NCBI GenBank assembly: GCA_017556665.1
Contig: JAFYMJ010000117.1
Location: 1-8,709, forward strand
DNA length: 8,709 bases
DNA from: Bacteroidales bacterium
GTDB lineage: Bacteria; Bacteroidota; Bacteroidia; Bacteroidales; UBA932
Direction of reading: 5' to 3'
A program made the position numbers and the translations under genes. Below are positions 1 to 5,921 of the stretch, one piece after another; positions within the stretch are counted from its first letter, which is position 1, and each line of letters starts with the position of its first letter. The notes under the pieces were generated by a model. The model was not told the origin of the DNA and did not search any database. It saw nothing but the letters and a program-made list of their open reading frames with translations.

Positions 1-337
1 CACTCTCCTCTGCCTCACCCTCATCAGCATGATTGATATTCAATAGGGCCTCAATCTCTTCTCTTAGAATAGAGTGAAGCTCTTCTGTATTCATAAATTT
101 ATCTTTCTTTACTCTCTCCTGAAGACTGTCAACTATTTTTAGAGTTGTCTCAACACCCAAATCTGATGCAATAAGAGCCTCTTCTATTCCATCCAAAACA
201 TCAGCATCAATTGTAGATTTACCTACTATTGCTCTTGACAATTTCTCAAAAATACCAGTTTTGGTTTTTTGCAAACCACTATCCAAAGACTCTTTCTCTT
301 CTTTAGATTTCTTTCCAAACAATCCAAAAAATGCCAT
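1..337 (-). CDS. ftsY: Signal recognition particle receptor FtsY, N-terminal part (cut by window edge)
   Basis: FtsY is the membrane-associated GTPase that receives the signal recognition particle with its nascent chain and passes it to SecYEG. Only the first 112 codons lie in the window, starting at the ATG at 337-335. The protein begins MAFFGLFGKK, a short hydrophobic and basic start common in FtsY. The SRP54-type N-domain helices follow, with the recognisable stretch DVLDGIEEALIASDLGVETT at about residues 46-65. The acidic A domain of E. coli FtsY is nearly absent, as in other Bacteroidetes. The GTPase G domain lies outside the window, so the assignment rests on the N domain and on synteny: rpmB-rpmG-DUF4295-ftsY is a familiar Bacteroidetes order. 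A terminator separates it from DUF4295 and a -7-like box sits just upstream, so it is probably transcribed separately. There is no Shine-Dalgarno sequence. Confidence 0.88.
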   Translation of the reverse strand, partial: MAFFGLFGKKSKEEKESLDSGLQKTKTGIFEKLSRAIVGKSTIDADVLDGIEEALIASDLGVETTLKIVDSLQERVKKDKFMNTEELHSILREEIEALLNINHADEGEAEES

Positions 338-363
338 AATTGTTTTTATTGATTAATAACTTA

Positions 364-371
364 CAAATGTA
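364..371 (-). promoter_or_regulatory. Candidate ftsY promoter -7 box
   Basis: On the minus strand this reads TACATTTG, a full match to the Bacteroidetes -7 consensus TAnnTTTG. It lies 26 nt upstream of the ftsY ATG and downstream of the terminator that ends the preceding operon. No TTTG sits at the usual -33 spacing; the nearest (398-401) is too far away. The call rests on one box and its position. Confidence 0.45.
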
Positions 372-430
372 CAAATTAAGATACAATAGAAAAATAGCAA
401 ACTTGAATAAATGACGCAGATAGAGCAAAA

Positions 431-470
431 AAATAAAGGGTAACTTATACAAGCTACCCTTTATTTATAT
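431..470 (-). terminator. Rho-independent terminator after the rpmB-rpmG-DUF4295 unit
   Basis: A perfect 12-bp inverted repeat (431-442 with 455-466, arms AAATAAAGGGTA and TACCCTTTATTT) encloses a 12-nt loop. On the minus strand the distal arm runs straight into a T tract (TTTATTTTTTTGC). It starts about 20 nt after the DUF4295 stop codon and faces the right way to end that operon before ftsY. On the plus strand there is only a short T-rich tail and no upstream gene, so I read it as one-directional. Confidence 0.88.
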
Positions 471-484
471 GTAATTCTACGCAA

Positions 485-646
485 TTATTTCTTTGCGAAA
501 AAATCTTTCACCTCTTGTACGTGAACCATCTCCTCGTTAAAAGCGTATGAACCTGTTTTATCAGATTTTACCATACGAATACATTTAACATAGTTTCTAA
601 GTTGTGATTTGTCACCACTAAATGATGCTACCGCTTTCTTTGCCAT
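485..646 (-). CDS. DUF4295 family small basic protein, probable ribosomal protein
   Basis: A 53-residue ORF (ATG at 646-644, TAA at 487-485) begins MAKKAVASFSGDKSQL and ends VKDFFAKK. The central block CIRMVKSDKTGSYAFNEEMV matches the pattern of DUF4295, a small Bacteroidetes-restricted family. It lies 19 nt after rpmG and is the last gene of the rpmB-rpmG unit, so it should be co-expressed with bL28 and bL33. It is lysine-rich and has the size of a minor 50S protein. From memory, a Bacteroidetes-specific 50S protein named bL38 was found in the Flavobacterium johnsoniae ribosome and belongs to this family; I cannot verify that here. There is no Shine-Dalgarno. The family call is firm, the ribosomal role is inferred. 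Confidence 0.88.
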   Translation of the reverse strand: MAKKAVASFSGDKSQLRNYVKCIRMVKSDKTGSYAFNEEMVHVQEVKDFFAKK

Positions 647-665
647 TTCTTAAAACTTTTAAAAA

Positions 666-848
666 TTATTTAATCTCACGGTGCACAGTAACTTTCTTTA
701 GGAAAGGATTATACTTTTTGCGCTCCAATCTTTGAGTTGTGTTCTTTTTGTTCTTTGTAGTAATATACCTAGACATTCCTGGTACACCACTCTCTCTTTG
801 TTCAGTACACTCTAAAATTACTTGAACTCTGTTACCTTTCTTTGCCAT
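666..848 (-). CDS. rpmG: 50S ribosomal protein bL33
   Basis: This 60-residue basic protein contains the typical bL33 stretches [22 protein letters not shown] and [17 protein letters not shown]. It is a structural protein of the large subunit near the tRNA exit site. It has a single cysteine (Cys14) and so lacks the CxxC pairs of the zinc-binding form; it is a C-minus type, normal for Bacteroidetes. The ATG at 848-846 starts MAKKGNRVQ, the usual beginning. It lies 13 nt after rpmB and 19 nt before the DUF4295 gene, consistent with a three-gene transcript. There is no Shine-Dalgarno upstream; the preceding bases are A/T-rich. Confidence 0.97.
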   Translation of the reverse strand: MAKKGNRVQVILECTEQRESGVPGMSRYITTKNKKNTTQRLERKKYNPFLKKVTVHREIK

Positions 849-861
849 ATCTATGAATATA

Positions 862-1104
862 TTATACTAAGTTAATTAAACCTTTCTCTTGAGCACTCTT
901 AAGTGTAGCTGCCAAACCATTTTTGTGAATGTTTCTGATACCAGCTGCTGATACTTTTAGAGTTACAAATCTATTCTCCTCCTCTAACCAAAATCTTTTA
1001 GTTTTTAAGTTTGGAGCAAACTCACGTTTTGTACGACGCTTAGAGTGAGAAACGTTGTTTCCAATCACTCTCTTTTTACCTGTTACTTGACAAACTCTTG
1101 CCAT
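862..1104 (-). CDS. rpmB: 50S ribosomal protein bL28
   Basis: An 80-residue large-subunit protein with the diagnostic start [11 protein letters not shown], then [19 protein letters not shown], and the C-terminal block [15 protein letters not shown]. Length and motifs fit bL28. Only one cysteine is present, so it is the form without a zinc ribbon. It is the first gene of the rpmB-rpmG-DUF4295 unit. The ATG at 1104-1102 is preceded by an A/T-rich leader of about 35 nt without a Shine-Dalgarno, counting from the expected transcription start of the promoter at 1145-1176. Confidence 0.97.
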   Translation of the reverse strand: MARVCQVTGKKRVIGNNVSHSKRRTKREFAPNLKTKRFWLEEENRFVTLKVSAAGIRNIHKNGLAATLKSAQEKGLINLV

Positions 1105-1144
1105 TTTGTATATGCGTTTTTAATATTATTCAATTATGAGGATG

Positions 1145-1176
1145 CAAATATCCTTTTTTTTTTGTAAAAATACAAA
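1145..1176 (-). promoter_or_regulatory. Candidate promoter of the rpmB-rpmG-DUF4295 operon
   Basis: On the minus strand a TTTG (-33 element, 1176-1173) is separated by exactly 20 nt from GATATTTG (1152-1145), a 7-of-8 match to the -7 consensus TAnnTTTG. The spacing is right for a Bacteroidetes primary-sigma promoter. It occupies most of the 77-nt gap between the lepB stop and the rpmB start. The spacer contains a run of ten A residues. No terminator is visible after lepB, so read-through from upstream may also feed this operon. Confidence 0.6.
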
Positions 1177-1181
1177 TGTTT

Positions 1182-2525
1182 TTATATAAAGTTAAACAAC
1201 CTGTTCCAACGTATATTAGATGGGAACGATTTATTTTTATCTGTTGAAAACCAAATGATAGCAGGTGTTCCAACTATATGGTCCTCTGGGACAAAACCCC
1301 AATATCGGGAGTCCAGTGAATTATGTCTGTTGTCTCCCATCATAAAGTAATAATCCTGTTTAAAAGTATAGGTATTACTTTGTTGGCCATTTATATAAAT
1401 CTTGCCATCTTTCACCTCAAAGGTATTTCCCTCGTAAGCAGTAATTATCCTTTGATACAGGTGGTAATTATTGGCATTTATCTCTGTTGTTGCTCCAGCT
1501 TTTGGGATCCATATTGGACCATAATTATCTCTGGTCCACTTGTAATTCTCACTAAATGGGAAAAGCATTATAGGAGAATCCGGATACTCTGGAGGGTAAA
1601 CATCAATATTTTGTCTAACCTCAACAACATTAACCATTGCTACAACTTGCTTGTAAGCTTCTTGTGTAAGTGGCAGGGCTGGATAACCTGGAAGTGATGA
1701 ATCATAATAGTAATCATCTGGGTTAATGTCCAACTTCTGCATAACCTTAGGGTTAATAGTTGTTCCATTTGTATAAACGGTATAGGTGTTCTGAATTCCT
1801 TCAATATCCTTTTGAGGTATTCCGTTAACTATTACCTTACCGTTGACAACACTTAAAGTATCACCGGCAATTGCTACACATCTTTTAACATAATTGTCTT
1901 TTTTATCGTTAGGTCTTACAACTATAGGTCCATACATTTTTTCTGTATAAGCCCTTCCGTTAATCCTAACGTGGGTGTAGTAATCATCCATTGGTGCCGC
2001 TTTAAGGATAGTGTCTCCATGCGGAAAACCAAATACTACTATATCGTCCCTTTCTACCTTTGAAAGACCCTTAAGTCTTCTGTAATCATTGGAAATGATC
2101 TGTGAATAAGACTCACCTCCAAATATAGGCATTACATTATGCACCAAAGGAAACGATATTGGGGTTTGTGGGACTCTTGGTCCATAATGAATTTTACTTA
2201 CAAAAAGATAATCTCCAACCCTTAATGTCTTCTCCATTGAAGAAGTTGGGATTGTGTATGCTTCAAAGAAAAATATTCTTATGAAAGTGGCTACAACAAT
2301 AGCAAAAACCAATGCATCTGTCCACTCTACTAAAGCACTCTTTTTTCCGTTTTTAGATTTCCTGCTCCAGAAGGCCCATTTAACTTTTTTGGTAACATAT
2401 ATGTCAAAAATTACTGCTAAACCCAAAAGCCACCAATAATTTCCCAACCATATTACCCATAGGAGATATAAACCTCCATACAAAGCAAATTTAAACCATC
2501 TATTTTTTAAGAAATCTGTATTCAA
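1182..2525 (-). CDS. lepB: Signal peptidase I (large Bacteroidetes type)
   Basis: This membrane serine protease removes signal peptides from exported proteins. The 447-residue protein has hydrophobic segments at about 12-28, 30-44 and 68-88, followed by the family S26 boxes. The catalytic serine is Ser96 in PTSSMEKTL, the substrate-pocket box is GDYLFVSK (104-111), the catalytic lysine is Lys214 in YVKRCVAIAGD, and the C-terminal box is MGDNRHNSLDSR (396-407). About 170 residues separate the Lys box from the MGDN box, far more than in the 324-residue E. coli enzyme; Bacteroidetes LepB proteins are generally this long. The extra region contains a second, degenerate copy of the Lys-box hairpin. 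The best start is TTG at 2525-2523, because an in-frame TAA lies three codons upstream and no ATG exists before the first membrane segment. It follows rplT by 20 nt and is probably co-transcribed with it. Confidence 0.95.
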   Translation of the reverse strand: MNTDFLKNRWFKFALYGGLYLLWVIWLGNYWWLLGLAVIFDIYVTKKVKWAFWSRKSKNGKKSALVEWTDALVFAIVVATFIRIFFFEAYTIPTSSMEKTLRVGDYLFVSKIHYGPRVPQTPISFPLVHNVMPIFGGESYSQIISNDYRRLKGLSKVERDDIVVFGFPHGDTILKAAPMDDYYTHVRINGRAYTEKMYGPIVVRPNDKKDNYVKRCVAIAGDTLSVVNGKVIVNGIPQKDIEGIQNTYTVYTNGTTINPKVMQKLDINPDDYYYDSSLPGYPALPLTQEAYKQVVAMVNVVEVRQNIDVYPPEYPDSPIMLFPFSENYKWTRDNYGPIWIPKAGATTEINANNYHLYQRIITAYEGNTFEVKDGKIYINGQQSNTYTFKQDYYFMMGDNRHNSLDSRYWGFVPEDHIVGTPAIIWFSTDKNKSFPSNIRWNRLFNFI

Positions 2526-2545
2526 CCCCTCTTAGTTTATCCTAT

Positions 2546-2890
2546 TTATTTTACTGAATTAATAATAGCCTCAAACGCCTGTGGATTATTCATTGCAAGG
2601 TCTGCAAGAACTTTACGGTTTAGGCCTACATTGTTTTTAGCTAATTTACCAATGAATTGAGAATAATTCATACCGTGTACACGCGCAGCAGCGTTAATTC
2701 TTTGAATCCACAAAGCACGGAATGTTCTCTTTTTAGCTTTACGGTCTCTGTAAGCGTAAGTTAAACCTTTCTCGTAGGTGTTTTTAGCAACTGTCCATAC
2801 ATTAGCTCTGGCAAGGAAGTTACCTCTGGTCTGTTTAAGAATCTTTTTACGGCGAGCTCTTGATGCTACCGAATTTACCGATCTTGGCAT
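2546..2890 (-). CDS. rplT: 50S ribosomal protein bL20
   Basis: A 114-residue basic protein with the bL20 signatures [16 protein letters not shown], the helical region [20 protein letters not shown], and [18 protein letters not shown]. It is an early-binding large-subunit assembly protein that contacts 23S rRNA domain II. In E. coli and B. subtilis it also represses its own operon by binding an mRNA mimic of its rRNA site. Length and start (ATG at 2890-2888, MPRSVN) are standard. It follows rpmI after an unusually long 76-nt gap that folds into an extended hairpin (see 2906-2953). lepB follows 20 nt later. There is no Shine-Dalgarno. Confidence 0.98.
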   Translation of the reverse strand: MPRSVNSVASRARRKKILKQTRGNFLARANVWTVAKNTYEKGLTYAYRDRKAKKRTFRALWIQRINAAARVHGMNYSQFIGKLAKNNVGLNRKVLADLAMNNPQAFEAIINSVK

Positions 2891-2905
2891 ACAATAATGT
2901 TTTAT

Positions 2906-2953
2906 GAGTGCCAGCGTTCTTCTCCATTAAGAAACTTGTTCTGCTGTTCACTC
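2906..2953 (-). promoter_or_regulatory. Extended interrupted hairpin between rpmI and rplT, candidate L20-binding operator
   Basis: In the transcript an outer 5-bp helix (GAGUG/CACUC, 2953-2949 with 2910-2906) is followed by a 4-bp helix (CAGC/GCUG, 2946-2943 with 2915-2912). A 7-nt purine-rich loop AGAACAA (2942-2936) then bulges from the 5' side only. An apical helix of 6 bp with one bulged base (2935-2929 with 2921-2916) closes a 7-nt loop. The structure fills most of the gap and ends 15 nt before the rplT ATG. There is no T tract after it, so it is not a terminator. Control by bL20 is inferred from gene position and from known L20 autoregulation in other phyla. Confidence 0.5.
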
Positions 2954-2966
2954 GGTTAATAAATAA

Positions 2967-3161
2967 TTAAGCTAAAATAAGTTCTTTTACTCTTTTCTCA
3001 TCTGCAGATGTACAAACTGCTGAATAAGTCAGATTTCTTTTTTGCTTAGTTGTCTTTTTAGTCAAAATGTGACTTTTGAAAGCGTGCTTTCTTTTTACTT
3101 TACCCGATCCGGTAAGCTGGAAACGCTTTTTGGCACCGGAATTGGTCTTCATCTTAGGCAT
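2967..3161 (-). CDS. rpmI: 50S ribosomal protein bL35
   Basis: A 64-residue, very lysine- and arginine-rich protein with the hallmark start [14 protein letters not shown], then [18 protein letters not shown] and the KTTKQKRNL segment. Length and composition are those of bL35, a small large-subunit protein. It sits between infC and rplT exactly as in most bacteria. The spacing is 37 nt to infC and 76 nt to rplT. The ATG at 3161-3159 is the only sensible start, and no Shine-Dalgarno precedes it. Confidence 0.97.
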   Translation of the reverse strand: MPKMKTNSGAKKRFQLTGSGKVKRKHAFKSHILTKKTTKQKRNLTYSAVCTSADEKRVKELILA

Positions 3162-3198
3162 TGCTTAAAATATTTTTAGTTAGTAAATAAGTTAGTTT

Positions 3199-3807
3199 CT
3201 ATTTCTTTTTGTTTGGAGCAATCATCATTATCATTCTCTTGCCCTCAAGTTTTGGCATTTGCTCTGCCTTGCCGTAATCTTCAAGTTCAACAGCAAATCT
3301 CAACAACAATTTTTCACCTTGCTCAGAGAACAATATTGAACGTCCTTTAAAGAATACATATGCTTTTACTTTTGAGCCCTCTTCCAAGAAACTTTGAGCG
3401 TGTTTAAGTTTAAACTGGAAATCATGCTCATCTGTATTAGGGCCAAAGCGTATCTCTTTAATAACAATCTTGCTCGCATTGGCCTTCATCTCTTTAGCTT
3501 TCTTCTTCTGTTGGTACAAGAATTTTTGATAATCAATAATCTTACAAACAGGCGGAACAGCATTTGGAGAAATTTCCACTAAGTCCAACTCTAACTCCTC
3601 TGCCATTCTCATGGCCTCTTGTAGAGTATAAACTTTTTGTTCAGGCACATTATCACCCACTACACGAACTTGAGGAGATCTGATCTCTTCGTTCACTCTG
3701 TGTCCATCCTCTTTTTTCTGGCCACGAGGTTGTGGATTATTATTTTGTGCAGGTGCATTTGTTTTCTTAACAAATCCTCCTGAATTGGGTTTAAAAGGTG
3801 TTGCGAT
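3199..3807 (-). CDS. infC: Translation initiation factor IF-3, with non-canonical ATC start
   Basis: IF3 binds the 30S subunit, keeps subunits apart and rejects wrong initiator codons and tRNAs. The N-domain begins at [18 protein letters not shown] (about residues 36-53). The lysine-rich linker includes [18 protein letters not shown], and the C-domain carries [20 protein letters not shown] and FFKGRSILF. The protein ends [16 protein letters not shown] start at GTG 3696-3694 would use the valine inside the conserved R-(I/V)-N motif as initiator and cut off the N-terminus, so I reject it. Upstream in frame there is no ATG, GTG or TTG before a TAG at 3822-3820. An ATC at 3807-3805 lies 8 nt after a perfect AGGAGG. 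From there the protein is 202 residues, with a ~35-residue extension rich in Asn, Pro, Gln and Gly. E. coli infC uses AUU for autoregulation by the same principle. It lies 51 nt after thrS and 37 nt before rpmI. Confidence 0.9.
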   Translation of the reverse strand: MATPFKPNSGGFVKKTNAPAQNNNPQPRGQKKEDGHRVNEEIRSPQVRVVGDNVPEQKVYTLQEAMRMAEELELDLVEISPNAVPPVCKIIDYQKFLYQQKKKAKEMKANASKIVIKEIRFGPNTDEHDFQFKLKHAQSFLEEGSKVKAYVFFKGRSILFSEQGEKLLLRFAVELEDYGKAEQMPKLEGKRMIMMIAPNKKK

Positions 3808-3821
3808 AAAATTGTCCTCCT
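3805..3821 (-). promoter_or_regulatory. infC translation start site: perfect Shine-Dalgarno plus ATC codon
   Basis: The transcript reads AGGAGGACAAUUUUAUC: AGGAGG (3821-3816), an 8-nt spacer, then AUC (3807-3805) in frame with IF3. The in-frame stop TAG (3822-3820) overlaps the Shine-Dalgarno and closes off any further upstream start. No other gene in this window has more than a weak match, as expected in Bacteroidetes, where the anti-Shine-Dalgarno is known to be sequestered on the ribosome. A strong site paired with a non-standard codon suggests deliberate control of initiation. Confidence 0.8.
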
Positions 3822-3858
3822 AAAAAAGTTAAAAATTATATTTTGTTAATAGTCTCAA

Positions 3859-5796
3859 CTATTGTGACAATTGTGCGTTTATTTCGTCTTTTATAAGTTT
3901 GATGAAATCCTCTACCTGCATAGCTCCCAAATCTTCACCACCCTGTTTACGCACAGAAACCGAGTTAGAGGATGCCTCTTTCTCACCGACAATCAGTTGG
4001 AAAGGCATTCTCTTTAACTCATTCTCTCTAATCTTCTTACCGATAGTTTCATTACGGTCGTCAATTGAGGCGCGAATATCGGAATTATTCAGCAAATTAC
4101 AAACTTTTTTTGCAAAATCGTTATATTTTTCACTTACAGGAAGTAAAACAACCTGATCAGGTGCCAACCATAGAGGCAATTTGCCACCTGTGTGCTCCAA
4201 CAATACTGCCACAAATCTCTCCATAGAACCAAATGGTGCTCTGTGGATCATAATTGGACGGTACTTCTTGTCATCTGCACCAGTGTACTCCAAATCGAAT
4301 CTCTCTGGAAGATTGTAATCTACCTGAATTGTACCAAGCTGCCATTTTCTTCCAATGGCATCCTTAACCATAAAGTCAAGTTTAGGGCCATAGAAAGCAG
4401 CCTCACCATACTCTACAATTGTATCAAGGCCTTTCTCTTGAGCAGCCTCTATAATAGCATTCTCTGCCTTCTCCCAGTTCTCCTCTGAGCCAATGTACTT
4501 GCTTCTGTTAACTTTATCTCTCAAAGACACCTGTGCTGTAAATTTGTCAAACTTAAGAGTCTTAAAAATATAAAGTACAATATCAATAACTTTACAGAAC
4601 TCATCTTTCAACTGGTCTGGTCTAACAAACAAGTGTGCATCATCTTGAGTAAATCCTCTTACTCTTGTAAGACCGTGCAACTCACCACTTTGCTCATAAC
4701 GGTAAACTGTACCAAACTCTGCAAATCTAATTGGAAGATCTTTATATGAACGAGGTTTTGTCTTGTAAATCTCACAGTGGTGAGGACAGTTCATTGGTTT
4801 TAAAAGGAACTCCTCTCCCTCTTGTGGTGTAGTAATTGGTCTGAAAGAATCAGCACCATATTTTGCATAGTGACCAGAAGTTACATACAACTCCTTTTGA
4901 CCAATATGAGGGGTAATCACTGGCAAATAACCATGTGCTTTTTGCACAGATTTTAGGAAGTTCTCCAATTTCTCACGCAAAGCTGCACCTCTTGGCAACC
5001 ACAAAGGCAAACCAACACCAACTCTTTGAGAGAAAGCAAACAACTCCAACTCTTTTCCTAATTTTCTATGATCTCTCTTCTTAGCCTCCTCAATCATTTG
5101 AAGATACTCGTCAAGCATAGATTTTTTAGGGAATGTTACACCGTAAATACGGGTAAGCATTTTATTTTTCTCATCTCCTCTCCAATATGCACCTGCAATA
5201 GAGGTAAGTTTAACTGCTTTAATAACAGAAGTGTCAACCAAGTGAGGTCCTCTACACAAATCTGTAAAATTACCGTTAGTGTAGAATGTAATGGTACCAT
5301 CCTCCAAGTTGCTGATTAGATCACACTTGTACTCATCACCTTTTGCAGTATAAGTAGCCATAGCCTCCTCTTTAGAGATATCTTTTCTTACAAACACCTC
5401 TTTTTGTCTGGCAAGCTCAATCATCTTATCCTCAATCTTCTTTAGGTCTGCCTCGGTAATGCTCTTCTCTCCCAAATCTACATCGTAGTAGAAACCAGTC
5501 TCAATAGCTGGTCCAATACCAAATTTGATTCCTGGATACAAACTCTCCAAAGCCTCTGCCATAAGGTGAGAAGATGAGTGCCAGAAGGTCTGCTTAGCCT
5601 CTTGGTCTTCCCATTTATGTAATTTGATTGTACAATCTTGGTTAATAGGTCTCAATAAATCATATACAGTATCATTTACTGTAATAGCCAATACATCTTG
5701 CGCCAATCTTGGGCTGATACTTTTAGCAATCTCTAAACCTGTAACGCCCTTATTGAACTGACGAACACTTGAATCTGGAAATGTAACGTTTATCAT
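3859..5796 (-). CDS. thrS: Threonyl-tRNA synthetase
   Basis: This 645-residue class II synthetase charges tRNA-Thr. Domains in order are an N-terminal TGS fold (about 1-63), the N2 editing domain with HSSSH (His73, His77) and Cys181/His185 in CRGPH, which clears mischarged Ser-tRNA, the catalytic core (about 245-535), and the anticodon-binding domain (about 545-640). The catalytic zinc ligands are visible as Cys337 (MNCPHH), His388 (DDAHLF) and His518 (IMIHRAP). Motif 2 is [12 protein letters not shown] (357-368), and motif 3 contains FGSMERF with Arg527. All key residues are present, so the enzyme should be active and should edit. The ATG at 5796-5794 gives the usual short N-terminus [10 protein letters not shown]. 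It is the first gene of the thrS-infC-rpmI-rplT cluster, and its leader folds into two hairpins that suggest autoregulation. There is no Shine-Dalgarno. Confidence 0.98.
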   Translation of the reverse strand: MINVTFPDSSVRQFNKGVTGLEIAKSISPRLAQDVLAITVNDTVYDLLRPINQDCTIKLHKWEDQEAKQTFWHSSSHLMAEALESLYPGIKFGIGPAIETGFYYDVDLGEKSITEADLKKIEDKMIELARQKEVFVRKDISKEEAMATYTAKGDEYKCDLISNLEDGTITFYTNGNFTDLCRGPHLVDTSVIKAVKLTSIAGAYWRGDEKNKMLTRIYGVTFPKKSMLDEYLQMIEEAKKRDHRKLGKELELFAFSQRVGVGLPLWLPRGAALREKLENFLKSVQKAHGYLPVITPHIGQKELYVTSGHYAKYGADSFRPITTPQEGEEFLLKPMNCPHHCEIYKTKPRSYKDLPIRFAEFGTVYRYEQSGELHGLTRVRGFTQDDAHLFVRPDQLKDEFCKVIDIVLYIFKTLKFDKFTAQVSLRDKVNRSKYIGSEENWEKAENAIIEAAQEKGLDTIVEYGEAAFYGPKLDFMVKDAIGRKWQLGTIQVDYNLPERFDLEYTGADDKKYRPIMIHRAPFGSMERFVAVLLEHTGGKLPLWLAPDQVVLLPVSEKYNDFAKKVCNLLNNSDIRASIDDRNETIGKKIRENELKRMPFQLIVGEKEASSNSVSVRKQGGEDLGAMQVEDFIKLIKDEINAQLSQ

Positions 5797-5813
5797 TTTC
5801 TTATATTTTTACA

Positions 5814-5873
5814 GCACGCTTACAACACGTGCATAGTTTAAATTTCAATCCAATAAGATTCCACTATGGAACC
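5814..5873 (-). promoter_or_regulatory. thrS mRNA leader with tRNA-Thr anticodon-arm mimic and second hairpin (candidate ThrRS operator)
   Basis: Two hairpins precede the thrS ATG. The distal one (5873-5857) has a 7-bp stem, GGUUCCA/UGGAAUC with one G-U pair, and a UAG loop. The proximal one (5832-5814) has a GCACG/CGUGC stem. An added U-G pair leaves the 7-nt loop GUUGUAA, which places U at position 33, UGU at 34-36 and A at 37-38, like a tRNA-Thr(UGU) anticodon loop. Between them lie 24 nt of A/U-rich sequence, and 17 nt separate the proximal hairpin from the start codon. In E. coli, ThrRS represses its own translation by binding two such hairpins joined by a single strand. The hairpins are seen in the sequence; the function is inferred. 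Confidence 0.5.
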
Positions 5874-5892
5874 TATATATAAAATAAGCGTA

Positions 5893-5900
5893 CAAAGGTA
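5893..5900 (-). promoter_or_regulatory. Candidate thrS promoter -7 box
   Basis: The minus strand reads TACCTTTG, a full match to TAnnTTTG. It predicts a leader of about 90 nt that includes both thrS hairpins. I see no clear TTTG at the -33 spacing. It faces away from the box at 5922-5929, and the two are separated by only 21 nt. Confidence 0.55.
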
Positions 5901-5921
5901 TAAAATTTTACCAATAATTTC

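Noticed and set aside
666..1104. Zinc-binding forms of bL33 and bL28
   Set aside because: Each has a single cysteine and no CxxC pairs, so zinc-dependent paralogue switching does not apply to these copies.
1161..1176. Inverted repeat TTTGTA-TTTT-TACAAA after lepB as a terminator
   Set aside because: The stem is pure weak pairs apart from one G-C, and on the lepB strand it is followed by a run of A, not T. The same bases are better explained as the rpmB promoter region.
1323..1697. Plus-strand open frame of 124 codons opposite lepB
   Set aside because: It lies fully antisense to a clear LepB coding region, has low-complexity hydrophobic content unlike any family I know, and has no promoter or ribosome site.
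3199..3696. infC starting at the GTG 3696-3694
   Set aside because: This would use the valine of the conserved R-(I/V)-N motif as initiator and drop conserved residues just before it. It has no Shine-Dalgarno, while the in-frame ATC upstream has a perfect one.
3899..4488. Plus-strand open frames opposite thrS
   Set aside because: They are antisense shadows of the conserved ThrRS anticodon-binding and catalytic domains, with no recognisable protein features.
5797..5900. T-box riboswitch upstream of thrS
   Set aside because: The leader is only about 90 nt, lacks the conserved T-box bulge sequence and has no terminator. T-boxes are also characteristic of Firmicutes and related groups, not this phylum.
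5897..5912. Near-palindrome GGTATAAAATTTTACC as an operator
   Set aside because: The symmetry is broken at the centre and at one inner pair, and its A/T core is expected by chance in this composition. It overlaps the thrS -7 box but gives no independent support for a repressor site.
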